This document shows, one piece after another, positions 13,622 to 25,402 of a DNA stretch of 64,000 nucleotides. A program made the translations under genes and the position numbers. The stretch covers positions 62,001 through 126,000 of the forward strand of contig ML986588.1 of NCBI GenBank assembly GCA_010094045.1. The letters are read 5' to 3'. Source of the stretch: Lojkania enalia (Eukaryota > Ascomycota > Dothideomycetes > Pleosporales). The first letter of the stretch is position 1; the number at the start of each line of letters is the position of its first letter. The notes under the pieces are model-generated. The model worked only from the letters and a program-made list of their open reading frames with translations. It was not told where the DNA came from and did not search any database.

Positions 13622-15209
13622 CTACTGCTTGATCGCGTAAGTTCGTCGGAACATGCCGTCAATGCCAGTCAAATAATATGTTCCCGGAAAAATAGTATCA
13701 ACGTTGCCAATAGGGGTATAGTCCTTCTTCAAGTGGGCTCGTTCGCGGAGGTTGCACATCTGTGTTTTTGTGAGTCATATGATCCAGTGACAATAATAAG
13801 ACAAAGAACCTTACCTCGTCATAAACTTCAGGGGCAACAGTGCGCCTAGCCTCCAAGCGGTTGTGAATATCGAGTTGCTTCTGGATTTCTTCGATGCCTC
13901 CCCTCACCTTAACGGAGAACATGGAGCTCGCGAGACCGCTGCCATAACTGAAGACCCCAATGCGCTTTCCGTTGGCAGATTCATTCGAGATGTTGGCAAG
14001 CAAACTGCACAAGCTTCCGTATACACTACCACAGTACATGTTGCCGCACATCGTAGGCACTTGGATACCAGGCTGGACACGGGAGGCAAACCGCTTCTTG
14101 GTAAGAGCCATGAAAGTCTTCTCAACCGTCTTGTCAGTGATGGAAGCGGCGTAATCAAGATCCCTGAGTTCAGCAGGGACCTCGGCAAACAATGGATTTG
14201 TTGGGTCAACCAGGAAATCATTGTAGAGCAAGCGTGCGTAAGACTTAGACACGAGCTTGCAAGTGGGCGCGTGGAAGCACATGTAATCGAATCGATCGAG
14301 AGGGGTCTGTTGTTCCTCAGTATTACCATTGGCTGCATTTCCGTTCAATTGCGCCTTTAGGGTGGCCTCTCGATTGTTGAACGCCTTGTAGCATGCATCC
14401 ACGGCCTCGATATAGCACCGAATAGAGAAATGACCATCCACAATAGGGTACTCGCTGGTCAAGTCTGGCTTGTAGAAATCGTACGCGTGTTTAATGTACG
14501 TGCCGCGTAGACCGGGCTCCACAACAATGGGAGCATTAGGCCCAATGAGCATAGCCACGCAGCCTGCTCCACCAGTCGGGCGCGCATTGCCCTTTTTGTA
14601 GAGAGCAATATCACCGGTAACGACAACTGCGTCACGGCCATCCCAGGCCGAGGATTCCATCCAGTTGACTGTATTGAACAAGGCATTGGTACCACCGTAA
14701 CACGCATTCACAGTGTCTACACCTTCGACGTTGAAGTTGCCCGACTCCTCGAAGAGCTGCATCAAAACAGATTTGACAGACTTGGATTTGTCGAGTAGCG
14801 TCTCGGTGCCTACTTCCAAGCGGCCAATCGACTTGGGGTCAACATTGTACTTCTTAAACAGGGATGAGAGGGTGGTCAGGGCGAGCGAGTAGATGTCTGC
14901 ACAAATCCTGCATTAGCCCTTGGATATCTCTGCTGCAATATTAGGGTTGGAGCACCTACCCTCACGGTCGTCGCAAAAGGACATTTTGGTCTGGCCAAGG
15001 CCAATAGTGTATTTCCCCTGGGAGACGCCATCGAACTTCTCAAGCTCGGCCTGGTCAACACACTGGGATTGAGTTAGAGGAGTCGTCAGGAACGGGGCGC
15101 AGCATGCACGTGGAGCGCTTGCGACGACATTCCGGGATTAAGAACTTGCCTGGCTGGGGAAGTAGAGCTCAATAGCTTTGATGCCAATGTTAGAGGGGCG
15201 AGCGGCCAT
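13622..15209 (-). CDS. ERG13: Hydroxymethylglutaryl-CoA synthase
   Basis: Four exons on the minus strand: 15209-15150, 15062-14960, 14896-13815, 13759-13622; 1383 nt, 460 aa, the usual cytosolic length. The enzyme condenses acetyl-CoA with acetoacetyl-CoA to HMG-CoA, the step before HMG-CoA reductase in the mevalonate/ergosterol pathway. The catalytic cysteine is C120 in [21 protein letters not shown] and the C-terminal [13 protein letters not shown] and [16 protein letters not shown] blocks are typical. The start [20 protein letters not shown] fills the whole first exon. The first intron (15149-15063) begins GCAAGT after CAG, so it is a GC-AG intron; no GT donor gives the conserved join to CVDQAELE. 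No peroxisomal or mitochondrial signal is evident. Confidence 0.95.
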
Positions 15210-16236
15210 TTTCGCGGTGTCTGTAGGGTACAGGGTGGACGGGTGAAGTGACAGTGCGGGAGAGTTGGGGCGTGAGGGGTGGTACACCGCTGCTTAAGTA
15301 CTTCGCTTGGTGTTGACAAAGGCAAATTGCGGTCTAGGTAGCGGCGATCTTTATGTGGCAATTGGCGAGGATAGCTTTTAGTTCCAAAAAGGAGTGCAGA
15401 GTGGGCGACTGCTACCGCTCGGTAGAATATGGGCCCCTCAACAAACGCAAATTGCTGCGCCCTCTGGCGCTGGTATAGCGAGTGTTGGGTTGCCGTCTTC
15501 GGAGCATATCTGCAGGCACATCACCGACAGCATGAGCGGTCTCCTTCAGCTGCGTATTTTGATAACGACACCTCAGCTACCCTCTCCAACTTGCTGCGTC
15601 TGGCTCACACAACGACCCCCCTCTGTCATAACCTTGGAACCTTTGGTCCGGTGTACGCACCGCAATCGGAGCACACCGCACCCAAAAGACAATGGGTCCC
15701 AGGCAACACGCGCCTATCGCAAAAAACTTTCCCCGTATGCAAGACGCAGCATCAATTCCGCTTTGGCGCTAGCGTCAGGAACGTTTGCACAAAAGGCCAC
15801 AGCTTATGTATGATGCTGCCCGAGCGCCGTTGCACTCCACTCACGTGCAGTTCCCGAAGAGAGCCAGAGCACGTAATGCTACTCGTCTTCGTGGCACCTT
15901 GCGGTTCTAGCTAATGTTTCTGCGTCGATGCGGAAGGATAGGGAGGTATCTTGACCAGGAGCCATTTGTCTCTGTCCCTCGCGGGAAAAGGGAAAAGGGA
16001 CCCAATATCTTTTATGCTTTCCCGCATCGTCATTCCACTCCAGTGTGTAGGAATGCCAATAGTCCTGTAGGAATCGCGCGTGATAATAGCCAATTGATTA
16101 TTATAATTCCAGCTCAAATTGCATACTACTAAGAAAATCCAAGCGGGTGAGTCAGATCGGATTCTTCTCATATCAAGCCTCAGCTCGCCGGATTATCCGT
16201 GACTTTGCAGCAGAGTAGACCGACCCTACGTCTCAG

Positions 16237-16257
16237 CTTGCCCGTCTAGCGGGCAAG
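16237..16257. repeat. Perfect 8-bp inverted repeat (hairpin)
   Basis: CTTGCCCG and CGGGCAAG are separated by TCTAG, giving a stable short stem-loop. It has no following T-run. Function unknown. Confidence 0.6.
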
Positions 16258-16401
16258 GAACTATCCTCCACTTTGAGGACTCTCAGGAGCTTAACTCTAT
16301 CTTGCTATATCTATCCTTTTCACATTCCATGGAAATTACTAGCAATCTTTAGCTAGTATTTCTGGACTTCAGTCGCGCTGTAGGACCCCGTAACTCGCGA
16401 C

Positions 16402-16425
16402 CTGTCTCTTACCATTATGAGACAG
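16402..16425. repeat. Perfect 7-bp inverted repeat (hairpin)
   Basis: CTGTCTC and GAGACAG flank a 10-nt loop. It lies 145 bp from another perfect hairpin in the same AT-rich non-coding region. Confidence 0.55.
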
Positions 16426-18020
16426 TCATCTCACCTCATATTCTTTCTTCCCAGGTAGTTGAGCTCCAATGCCTCTCAAGATCATTCATTAGAAATTGCT
16501 ACTAAGGTTTTATTAAAATTTTAAAAAAAAAAAATTGCTTTTCGATAAATAGAAGCAGGACTGCCAACCATACCTTACGCTTCGTCAACAGAATTTTGCG
16601 CTATACATTTTCTGGCTCGCGCATCTCGTAGCACGGCGCTTTTACTAGTAGTCGGTGTTACTCCAAACTCAACACGTCTGCCTTCAAGCTTCCTAAATTA
16701 ATCGTTTAATTGAACGTCAGTTTGATGTTGTTGTATGAGTCTCAATCGGATAGTCATTTCATGGGAGGACCATATGAGCAGAATATCTCCTTTGGCCCTC
16801 AACTATGCAACATGGCCCAATCGCAATTATTTATCGGACATTCACGCAGGTCTGAATTGATTTTCGAAGGTCAGCAGTTTGGGGGCATTATCCGAAAGTA
16901 GAGCCCCGGAGTTGTACAATAGAACCAGCGGAATGGAGTGGATTAACATGGTCTGATGTGGTTTCGCTGCCGGGCCAAGATACAGAAATGGTCGAAAGAC
17001 ACGAGTAACGCCATTCATATTTGCAAACTATACAGAGCCGTCCGACGGACTTGATTTGACGGGCTGTATGCTTTCTACATAGAGTATGAGCGAGTGTTCG
17101 AGGCGGCACGGCTTCCGTAAGCGAGTGTTGGGGAAACAATCTATCTCGCAGCTCCCAAATCTAACGAGAGTGAACGAAAGCACAAGCCGAATGGAACCAA
17201 CACCCCCGGCGTGAGATGGTTCCGTTGGCATCTCCAGAGATCGACGGGAAAATTGGGACCGAGCCTCACGTTTCATGCTGTGGTTTGAGAGCATCCCGAG
17301 AGGGACATGGAGCTTCAGCATGTCTAGAATGAAGGCAGCGAGTCGAAGAGCGAGCGACGGACGCAGGCCGGGCACGGGCGCAGGCACAACAGGCACAGGG
17401 CCGGAGACATGCGGCCAGATCAAGGAGCGTAGCGCGAATCGTGATGGAGGGCTGGGGCCAACAACGAGAGTGGCTCGATATTAATGGGGAGGCGATCTTC
17501 CGCGGCACATGGCTAAATACAAGCTTCTTCTCCAATCGATTGTTGCGCGACCATCTCGCACCAGCAGCAGCCTTCTCCAACGCAAACAGGACAGAAGACG
17601 AAAGAAAAAAAACGAGTGCATCCAGCATCGCAATTGGACGCGACGCTTCAAACGGGCCCTGTGGTGGAGCTGCTCAGGCGTGGCCGGCATGTGCGGGAGA
17701 TCCTGAAACGGCAATGGTCAGGAAGTGTTCGGCCCTAGTCTAGCGCCCACTTTAGAAAGTGCCGTCTTGCTTTGAGACGAGACGGGAGCTGGATTCCGTC
17801 ACTCCAGCGCTGCCCGCCACCAGCCAACCTTCGACACTCGCTCATCGACACCTGTTTCACGCACCCAACGACCATCACCCACTGCCTACGCGCCGGTCGA
17901 CTGCCATCGAGCGCGAATCTCATCGATTCTCATCGCGACGACGCTTCTAAACCGCTTTGGAGAGACCTCGCCAGGGGGAAGGACGAGCCCAACCGGGCTA
18001 CTCAGGGATCGCCATCCGCG

Positions 18021-20318
18021 ATGGACCGCCGCAAGAGCAACGACGACGACGACCGGCCGCCCCGACAACCCAATCCCAATGTCTTCGACGACGAGTATGC
18101 CCTGGATCCCTCCGAGGATGAGTTTATGCCCGCCGTGTCAGACGGCTTTCGACCCGCAGGCGTGAACGAGGGATGGGCTGGCGACAGACACGGCAACAAC
18201 AGGCACATACCGCAGCGCCCGTCTCTATCGGCAGCATCCTCATCAGATAATGCCGACTTACGCCGACTCGCGTCGCGAAACAGCACAATGAAGCCGTCGG
18301 GAACGCGAGAGTCGATATCTCAAGACGGCCGTCATCCCAGTACACATACCCGAGGGCCCAGCTCGCAGGCGACAGCGCTACAACATCGGGCTTCGGTGAG
18401 CTCTGCGGGATCCTTTGCTACAATGGCCCGATCAGAGAGCCCGTTTGGCGTAGGCCCCAGCCATCCGTATGGCATGTATCCTCAAAACACCATGGCGCGC
18501 ACGCCGAGCGTCACGACGTCATCTACCCAACGACAGCCGCACCGATCAGTATCATTACAACGCCCGACCCACCCCTATGGGATGTACACGCAAAATGTGA
18601 TTGAGACACCGGACGACCCACCGGTAGCGCCCGTGGCTGCAGCGATCCCAGTAGGCTTTCCCGGAATCAACACCGGCTTTCACAGACAGATAGGGCCCGA
18701 TGGAGAAGAGCAGGACATCATTGGACCCGATGGTCACACTGAGCAGTTGCCTCCGTACTCTAGGTATCCAGAAGAAGGGCCGACCAAAGCCGCATTAGCA
18801 GCAGAGGCGAGTGCAACTCCTGTAGACTCTACCTCGGCGCCATTACCAGCACTAAACGGCTCGGGTAATATTTTGCTCGCCGCTACGACGCTCCCATCGC
18901 CTCAGGAGCAGCAACAACAACAACAACAACAACAACAACAGCAACAACAACAAGGCGCTCATGCAGAAGACGAAACTCAGAACAGGAACGCACATCCCGT
19001 AATCACCCCAACTACGTCACTGGCCTCTCAGTCAAGCCTTTCAGAAAAAGGCGGGGTCGGAATTGCGCGTGAGAAGTGGCACAAACGAAGATTATGGAAC
19101 AAGATACCGATGGGTGTAGCTCTGATCCTTCTTGTGCTGGTGTTGATCTTCGCTATCGTTCTCGGTGCGGCCATCGGCACTTTTGTCGCAAAAGACAAAG
19201 GGAAAGACAAGGACGGAAAGGGAAAGGGCGATGGCAGAGGGGACGACAATGACGCGTGAGTTTTTGCCCATCATACTTTAGGGATAATGTTAATGTATAA
19301 TAGTGAGTCACAAGTGATAGGGCCTAGCGGTTCACTTATCGACGCCAGCCCCATTGCAACTTCACTCCCTCCCCTTCCTACCGGACAGTTTGCCCTTCCC
19401 TTGGGAATCGCACAGGAGAGCAATCCTGGCTGCCTAACTACAGCTAATCAGCTATCCGCATGGTCATGCAAAATGACCTTTGCTCCTCTCTTCCTCACAA
19501 TCAATCCTCCATCTATGGGTACGACAAAGACTACGGCCGATCTACAGCCGGCTCCAAAACCAGATGGTGGCATCCTGTACGGCGTTCAGCCACCCTCGCT
19601 GTCTGGGGTAGAGATGGAAACAGTTATTGACTTGGACTACCAAGCGTATGGTCCCGCCTTTCACTTCCAGACCTGGTACGATAAGGTCGTCGTGCTAGGT
19701 CCAGAGGAATTCGCAGCGGGTGCTTCGCTCAAGCGTCAGGAAAATAAACCGACATTTCGGCATCGATTTCAAGTATCTCCAGGGGATACTCCATGGTTTT
19801 GCCATTGGGGCTCTACGCAAATGGAGGGCTACATATATGTCAACGACAATTCCAGCGCTGCTACCCTTACCGCTTTCCCTACACCTTGGCCTACTAATCC
19901 CATGGATTCTGTTATGCCCTTGGATGCAACACCAACACCCACGCTACCCCTTGCTAGCGCATCAACCACTGCTATGGATGTTGACGCTACATCGACCCCT
20001 CCGGTCGCTCGACGTGGTGACAGCGATTATCCTAGGCTACCCCCATATCCTCGCATCGTCAAGATTGAGGAGAGACGCATCCCTCATGCTCTACAACAAC
20101 AACCTTACTGCGAGAAGATGCAATTACTAGACAATGGCACTCTTGTCCCAGCCGTAAATAATAATGAAGAACCCATCAAAATCTGGCTACAGGAGACTAA
20201 TCCCAGCTGGGAAGAATTTCATCGTGCAGGCGGACCATCAGCCAACGCGACGAAGCGCAGGGTAGGGAAGAGAACGGATCCTGCACGGGCTTGTCACTGT
20301 CAATGGATGTTCCAGTAA
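18021..20318 (+). CDS. Uncharacterised polyQ single-pass membrane protein, DUF7820-like
   Basis: Two exons, 18021..19255 and 19328..20318, phase 2, 741 aa. The acceptor CCTAG at 19327 is chosen because the nearer TAG gives an immediate stop. The N-terminal ~350 residues are Ser/Pro-rich and cytosolic-looking, with a run of 15 Gln at 18909-18953 and a repeated HPYGMYxQN motif. One membrane segment (VALILLVLVLIFAIVLGA, about residues 370-390) is followed by a Lys/Asp/Gly-rich linker and a predicted extracytoplasmic domain with few cysteines and several NxS/T sites. The fold resembles the fungal family annotated DUF7820, whose function I do not know. The frame is open upstream to 17772, but MDRRKSNDDDD at 18021 looks like the natural start. 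Confidence 0.75.
18909..18953 (+). repeat. CAG/CAA trinucleotide repeat (15 Gln)
   Basis: Fifteen consecutive Gln codons, mostly CAA with interspersed CAG, inside the membrane protein gene. The mixed codons make it less slippage-prone than a pure repeat. Confidence 0.9.
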
Positions 20319-21244
20319 ATCATCTCATTTTGGAGTAAGCGCATTTTGCTACAGTTGAACGGTTTAGGCATGGGTTTATGGGCTGGCAATACCAAGAATG
20401 AAAGGATTCTATGTATTGGGTACGTTTTCACGCTACGCATATGGTGTTCTCATGGTGTTTTGCATATCTTTATCTTGTAATGCTTTTCTTTTTGTTTTGA
20501 CACACACTATGTGTTATTTCATTGAGTCATTTGAGCTGACCAAGCCGGTTTTCGGCGGCACACATTTTGGATTATTTGTCTGGATTGGCGAATCATCAAA
20601 GTATACGATCGGTGGGAAGTAAAACTAGTAATCCCAAAGGCCTTTAGGCTTATTTTACAATGGGTTGGAGATGTATGGATGGATAACGGAGCAGGAGTTC
20701 ATAGAAGAAAGGAGCCATGGAGCTGTAGCCAGCTTCCAATGTAAAGGCTGTTACAATGTGTCTGTTCATTCATTCCGGATCTACATTTTGTCTAGTGGAA
20801 AGTTCCTCAGTGATTTTCAATGTCCACCGATAAATACGTCAGAAGAATGCCATATGTCTAGAGTTGATATGGGTTCGATTAACAAGAAAATGGTTCCACG
20901 GATGTTATTCCTCTATAGATATATATCCAGGAATAGGTTCCACTTGTGTTATGGGATAAGGAATGTTCACATATGTATGTATAGGAGTGAGTTTCGAGCA
21001 GGAATGCGTATATATCAGGAATAGCGATTTTGTGAGCACGACAGGAAGTTTCACAAGACAACGCAATTCTAAAACAACATCTATCAACACATTATCCATG
21101 GGAATGGGCTCTATATTTGATTCTCCTAGTATGCCGTGCTAGGATTGAAAGATGGTTTCAATCCGGGGGTAGATTGAAGCACCGGGCCATACACATTGCC
21201 TACTTCCATTCTACTGAGGGCCGCCGTTAACGAACAAACACTTC
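20319..21244. other. Convergent intergenic region
   Basis: AT-rich sequence between two 3' ends. The frame 20665-21024 has no protein-like features. Two adjacent inverted repeats lie at 21125-21163: CCTAG/CTAGG, then an 8-bp stem GATTGAAA/TTTCAATC with a 5-nt loop. Confidence 0.5.
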
Positions 21245-22472
21245 TCAAAATATTGCGAGGATATTAGGTGGACTTGCAACGCCTCCCGGCACCTATCAAA
21301 TTGTTAGCATAAACCCAACCAACATGCGGATTCGAAACACCTACATTACAAACCTCGCTCGTCACGAAGAAGCTGTACCGTCCAGTCCTCTTACAATGTT
21401 CCGCTAGCTTCTCGAGATCAAACAGCTCCCCAATTGGACATCCCCACCCAGCAAGCAACACCTCGTGCAACATCCACTCCTTCTGACTCGGCCAACACTC
21501 AAGGCTCGGCTGATCACCCGCCACCGCAGAGAAGTTGTCCCATATCCACTCTAGCATCTCTTCACTCTGCTCTACGCCAGTGAAGGGTGGGGGAAGCACA
21601 CTCGCTAGTTGCTTCAATTCCTCGTTAGAACTAGAGTTGAACGCATCCATGAATCCAGTTCGAATAATCAAGATATCACCAAACCTAATCTCCACACCCT
21701 GCACTTCTGCCACGGCTTTCAGATGCGCCAGTGGGATCGAGCCAGTCGAAAATGGCGCGTAAGGGATTGACGGATCCTGGGATTGCCGCCAGGTATGATA
21801 ATCCAAGAGGATGCCTCGACCCACAATGCCCTTTTCCGACCACGCTGCTCCCTTTATCAGCCACCAAGCATACAGCTACTATAGCTACTACTACTATTAC
21901 TACCACTAGGAATTTTGCACATACCTCCAACGCCGTTGATTGTTGAGCCGGGGCTATGGATGTCCTCGAGGCTCACTCCACCGTAGAATTTGCGCTCTTT
22001 CTGGTATGCGTAGTGGCGTAAACCATCCCATTGGGAGCTGGATTGCGTGTTGAAGTCCCATGTATCGTCGTTTACGCAGCGCGGTGGTTTGGCGTAGATG
22101 TTTTGGTGGAAAAGTTGGCGGCCGAAGAAGGGGGCTTGTATGCGGGATTGGGCGTCCAGCGGCCAGTTCAGTGATATGCTTGGATGTTGTTAGATCGCCA
22201 TGCTTTCTTTTAGATACTAACGTCCTTTATGGGCGGAAGTGGTAGGTGTTGATGGAGGATTACCGTGTTCCGGTTTTGATTTCTTTAGATGCTTCGAGGA
22301 CAATATCGTCTGTGAGACGGTTCAAGAAGCCTAGTTGATCATCTTTTCCGTATCTTGTGTGTGTTACCAGCTTTTTTCATGAGTGATATTTCTGCACTTA
22401 CAGTCCCCATGCCGATCGAAATGGATCACCTTTGTTCAAAGGTAGGTCTGAATATTTGGGGAGTTTGTCCAT
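21245..22472 (-). CDS. Cyclase-family (kynurenine formamidase-like) hydrolase
   Basis: Five exons on the minus strand: 22472-22402, 22353-22264, 22178-21925, 21844-21345, 21292-21245; 963 nt, 320 aa. It opens MDKLPKYSDLPLNKG and contains GKDDQLGFLNRLTDD, the motif SSQWDGLRHYAYQ (about residues 115-127), GRGILLDYH, and the C-terminal VPGGVASPPNILAIF. These are hallmarks of the fungal branch of the cyclase superfamily (Pfam Cyclase), metal-dependent hydrolases related to bacterial formamidase KynB. The usual HxGTHxDxPxH metal motif is reduced to NTQSSSQWDGLRH: the Asp and last His remain and the first two His are replaced, as in other fungal members. Substrate is unknown. The last intron matters: reading through it gives a false C-terminus. 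Confidence 0.82.
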
Positions 22473-22982
22473 GTTACCGGCACCTAATATGAGACGAAGT
22501 TAAGTATATAAATTGTAGAAACCTATATAAGGAGGATTATGGAATAGGTGGGGATAATAGACATTCACGATCCCCGGGCCAAGCTGATTTAAAAGGGCAT
22601 GACGATCTTGGGGAGTAATGAGGGGTTCGGGAATGATTTCCGAAATAGATGGATTGTATTAGAGCCCTCAATACGGGCTCTTCCTCATATTCTAACAATT
22701 TAGCAAAGTTATCATTATAATAATTTTGTTTCATCTCGTTTCCTAGATGGAGGCGAGTACTCACCCGGTACAAAATTTTAGAGAAATTAGAGGATAATAG
22801 GTTACTATGTGGCATCAGTCCAACAACAGTAGCTTGCTGCCCAGCCCATGGTGACTGTTCAAAGAATAACATTTTTCAATTGAGAATTTATTAACAGTAT
22901 AACGCAAGTCTCCAGCATGGTTTGCATGAGGATTGAAGCTTATCAGCCTCGCGAGTCATGATCTATTCCATGTAGCTGTCAC
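22473..22982. other. Divergent promoter region, cyclase / GatA
   Basis: About 510 bp between divergent starts. A minus-strand frame at 22537-22872 has no recognisable similarity and I treat it as spurious. Confidence 0.45.
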
Positions 22983-24749
22983 ATGACGTCGTGCCAATTG
23001 GAAATTTCCGTCCCAGCTCCACAGATCTCCAGGACACGACATGCTGCAATGCGATCAATCCTTCAATTTCTCCGTTCACATCCTACGGGGCCGATAGAAA
23101 GACTCGATCGACCGACCTACATCAAAGATGCAAAGCGACAACTAGATAGACAAGCCGACTTCACCGATTTCAATGTCTTCATCTCGCTCCCCAGCCGCGA
23201 TGCCGTCCAGCGCGCCGCGCGGACAGCCGAAGCCTCCTGGGACAAAGATAAACATACTGACCCTTTTGGGAGGCTAGTAGCACTCAAAGATAATATCTGC
23301 ACCTCGAATTTCCCGACTACCGCCGCGTCAGGCATTCTGAAGAACTTCACGAGTCCTTACGAAGCGACCGTCGTTAAACAGCTGCGCGGTGCCGGGGCCA
23401 TCATCGCGGGAAAGACTAACATGGATGAATTTGGGATGGGATCACATTCTACAAATTCATATTTCGGGCGGGTCGAGCAATTGGGATATGAAGGGGAGCA
23501 ATTGAGCGCCGGCGGGAGCTCGGGTGGAAGTGCAATGGCAGTCGCGTGGTTGCAGTGCTGGGCGTACGTGTTGTTCAACTGAACACTATCCTTGCGAGCT
23601 GATATGACACAGGGCACTAGGAACAGATACTGGAGGCTCAGTTCGTCTGCCTGCGGCATACACTGGTGTAATGGGATTCAAGCCGTCCTATGGACTACTT
23701 TCGAGGTGGGGTGTCATTGCGTATGCCAATTCTCTGGATACCGTTGGCATTTTGGGCAGCCGCGCAGAAGACGTTCGAGCTATTTTCAGTATGTGATTCT
23801 TGACCGCATTCAACATTTTCTCGGACGTTGATTGCACTTAATGTACTTATAGACTAACGAGTGGCTAGATACATTGAACGTTCACGACCCGCAAGATCCT
23901 ACATCCCTTGTACCTTCAACTCGCGCCCGGTTCACATCCGAAGCACATGCTCGGGAAACTATTGGTCATAGTAGCATCAATCTTCGCATCGGCATACCCA
24001 TGGACTATAACATTGACACGCTTCATCCCACGGTCCGCAAAGCCTGGGTCAAGTCTTTACGCCTTTTAGAAATGGCAGGCTGTACTCTCCACCCAGTTTC
24101 CCTACCTGCAACTCAGCACGCGCTGTCTACATATTATGTACTTGCCCCAGCGGAAGCATCCAGCAATCTAGCGAAATACGACGGCGTCCGATATGGGAGC
24201 AGGGCGCAAGGCGTCGATGGTACACCCGAAAGCATTCTCTTCGCCAAGACGCGCGGTCAAGGTTTTGGCCCTGAAGTCCGTCGCCGTATCCTTCTCGGCG
24301 CCTTCTCGCTCAGCGCCCAAGCGATTGACAACTACTTCATCCAGGCACAGAAAGTCCGACGGCTTGTGCAGCAGGACTTCGACAATGTATTTTCGAGACC
24401 CAACCCGCTTATCACGGCTTCAGAGCCATCAAGCCCTGGTAATGGTGTAGACATCTTACTCTGTCCTACCGCACCCACTCTCCCTCCAACGCTCTCCGAG
24501 CTAGAAGATCAAGATCCAGTGAAAGCGTACATGAATGACGTTTTTACTGTTCCTGCTAGCCTAGCAGGTCTCCCTGCTATCAGTGTCCCTGTCAGTTTCG
24601 AGGTAGAGACTGAGAATGAAGGCGCTATATGGGACAAATCTAAGTTTGAGACTGTTGGCATCCAATTGATTGGGCAGTTTGGCGATGACCACTTGGTCCT
24701 CAGAGTGGCGGAACTGCTTCATTCGATCTCAGCTGACGGGCTTCGCTAA
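22983..24749 (+). CDS. HER2: Mitochondrial glutamyl-tRNA(Gln) amidotransferase subunit A
   Basis: Three exons, 22983..23563, 23613..23788 and 23869..24749; 1638 nt, 545 aa. It is an amidase-signature protein. The catalytic Lys lies in VALKDN (about residue 102), the cis-Ser in GGSSGGS (about 179), and the nucleophilic Ser in [11 protein letters not shown] (about 203). The first intron falls within the [13 protein letters not shown] block and the join restores it exactly. As GatA of the GatFAB/GatCAB complex it generates ammonia from glutamine to convert Glu-tRNA(Gln) to Gln-tRNA(Gln) in mitochondria. The basic N-terminus could be a targeting sequence; a second in-frame ATG at 23049 is an alternative start. 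Confidence 0.93.
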
Positions 24750-25402
24750 AGACGTTGGCATGCATATCATTGGCAAGATAGTACGATAGCTCAGAGTGCA
24801 CGAGAAGATAGGAGAAAGAAAGGATCCAGCAAGAATATTTGGCAACTCAAAGGAGGCAAAGGGAGAAGGTTGAACAGCACATGCCCAGAGAATAGCAATC
24901 CAAGAAATGGTAGTAGAAGAGAAGGGAAATCCTGAATAGACCTGAGGAAAGCGCAGCCTTGTGGATGCGTATGAGAAGGGAAGCCTAGAAGCCACAAATG
25001 GCCGGTGTAACCGAGAAGTGCAAAACGGTCCCCTGGTCTGAGCTAGGAATCGTCTTGTTCTTAGAAACCAGAGAGGAAACAAGAGTTAGTAGTAGACGGA
25101 TTTGAGGTGGAAATTATGAGGGAATTTAACAGATAGGTCGTAGAGCGGCTCGGACCGGCCATAATGGACATAGTGCAAGAAGGATCCGGGTAGCGCAATT
25201 GTATCAAATAGCATTACGAATACTATTCCACAATATCATGTACTTCAATAAAACACACAAGATTCAAAGAGGTGTCAAAAGAGTGTCCATTTAAACGTCA
25301 AGTCCTAACACTATCTGTTCGAGTCCGACCTTCAGCGCTCCTTCGCAATGCAGAGACGGCGTGTGATTGGCGGTAGCAGACCCGAGTCGATTGCCAATAT
25401 AC
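24750..25402. other. Convergent intergenic region
   Basis: Downstream of GatA and of the minus-strand metallothionein-like gene. No frame has protein-like composition. It is likely to contain both 3' UTRs. Confidence 0.5.

Larger units (their letters stand above)
15210..18020. other. Long non-coding region upstream of ERG13 and of the 18 kb gene
   Basis: About 2.8 kb between divergent genes. Several open frames exist (for example 15394-15914, 17266-17743) but their products look like random translation. The middle (about 16080-16720) is AT-rich with an A-run near 16527, and holds two perfect hairpins listed separately. A CACGTG E-box lies at about 15842, the kind of site bHLH/SREBP-type sterol regulators can use. 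The stretch 17770-18020 is probably 5' UTR of the plus-strand gene. Confidence 0.5.

Noticed and set aside
15394..15914. Two overlapping plus-strand frames of 139 and 161 codons upstream of ERG13
   Set aside because: Translations look random, with no conserved pattern or sensible splice context.
17266..17743. Overlapping frames of 77-120 codons on both strands
   Set aside because: Arg/Ser/Ala-rich products of GC-rich DNA without recognisable motifs; more likely promoter and 5' UTR of the 18 kb gene.
21264..21344. Continuous reading through the last cyclase intron to an Arg/Lys-rich C-terminus
   Set aside because: Splicing 21344-21293 instead gives the conserved VPGGVASPPN end of the family.
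22537..22872. 111-codon minus-strand frame next to the cyclase gene
   Set aside because: No similarity or domain; it lies in the divergent promoter region.
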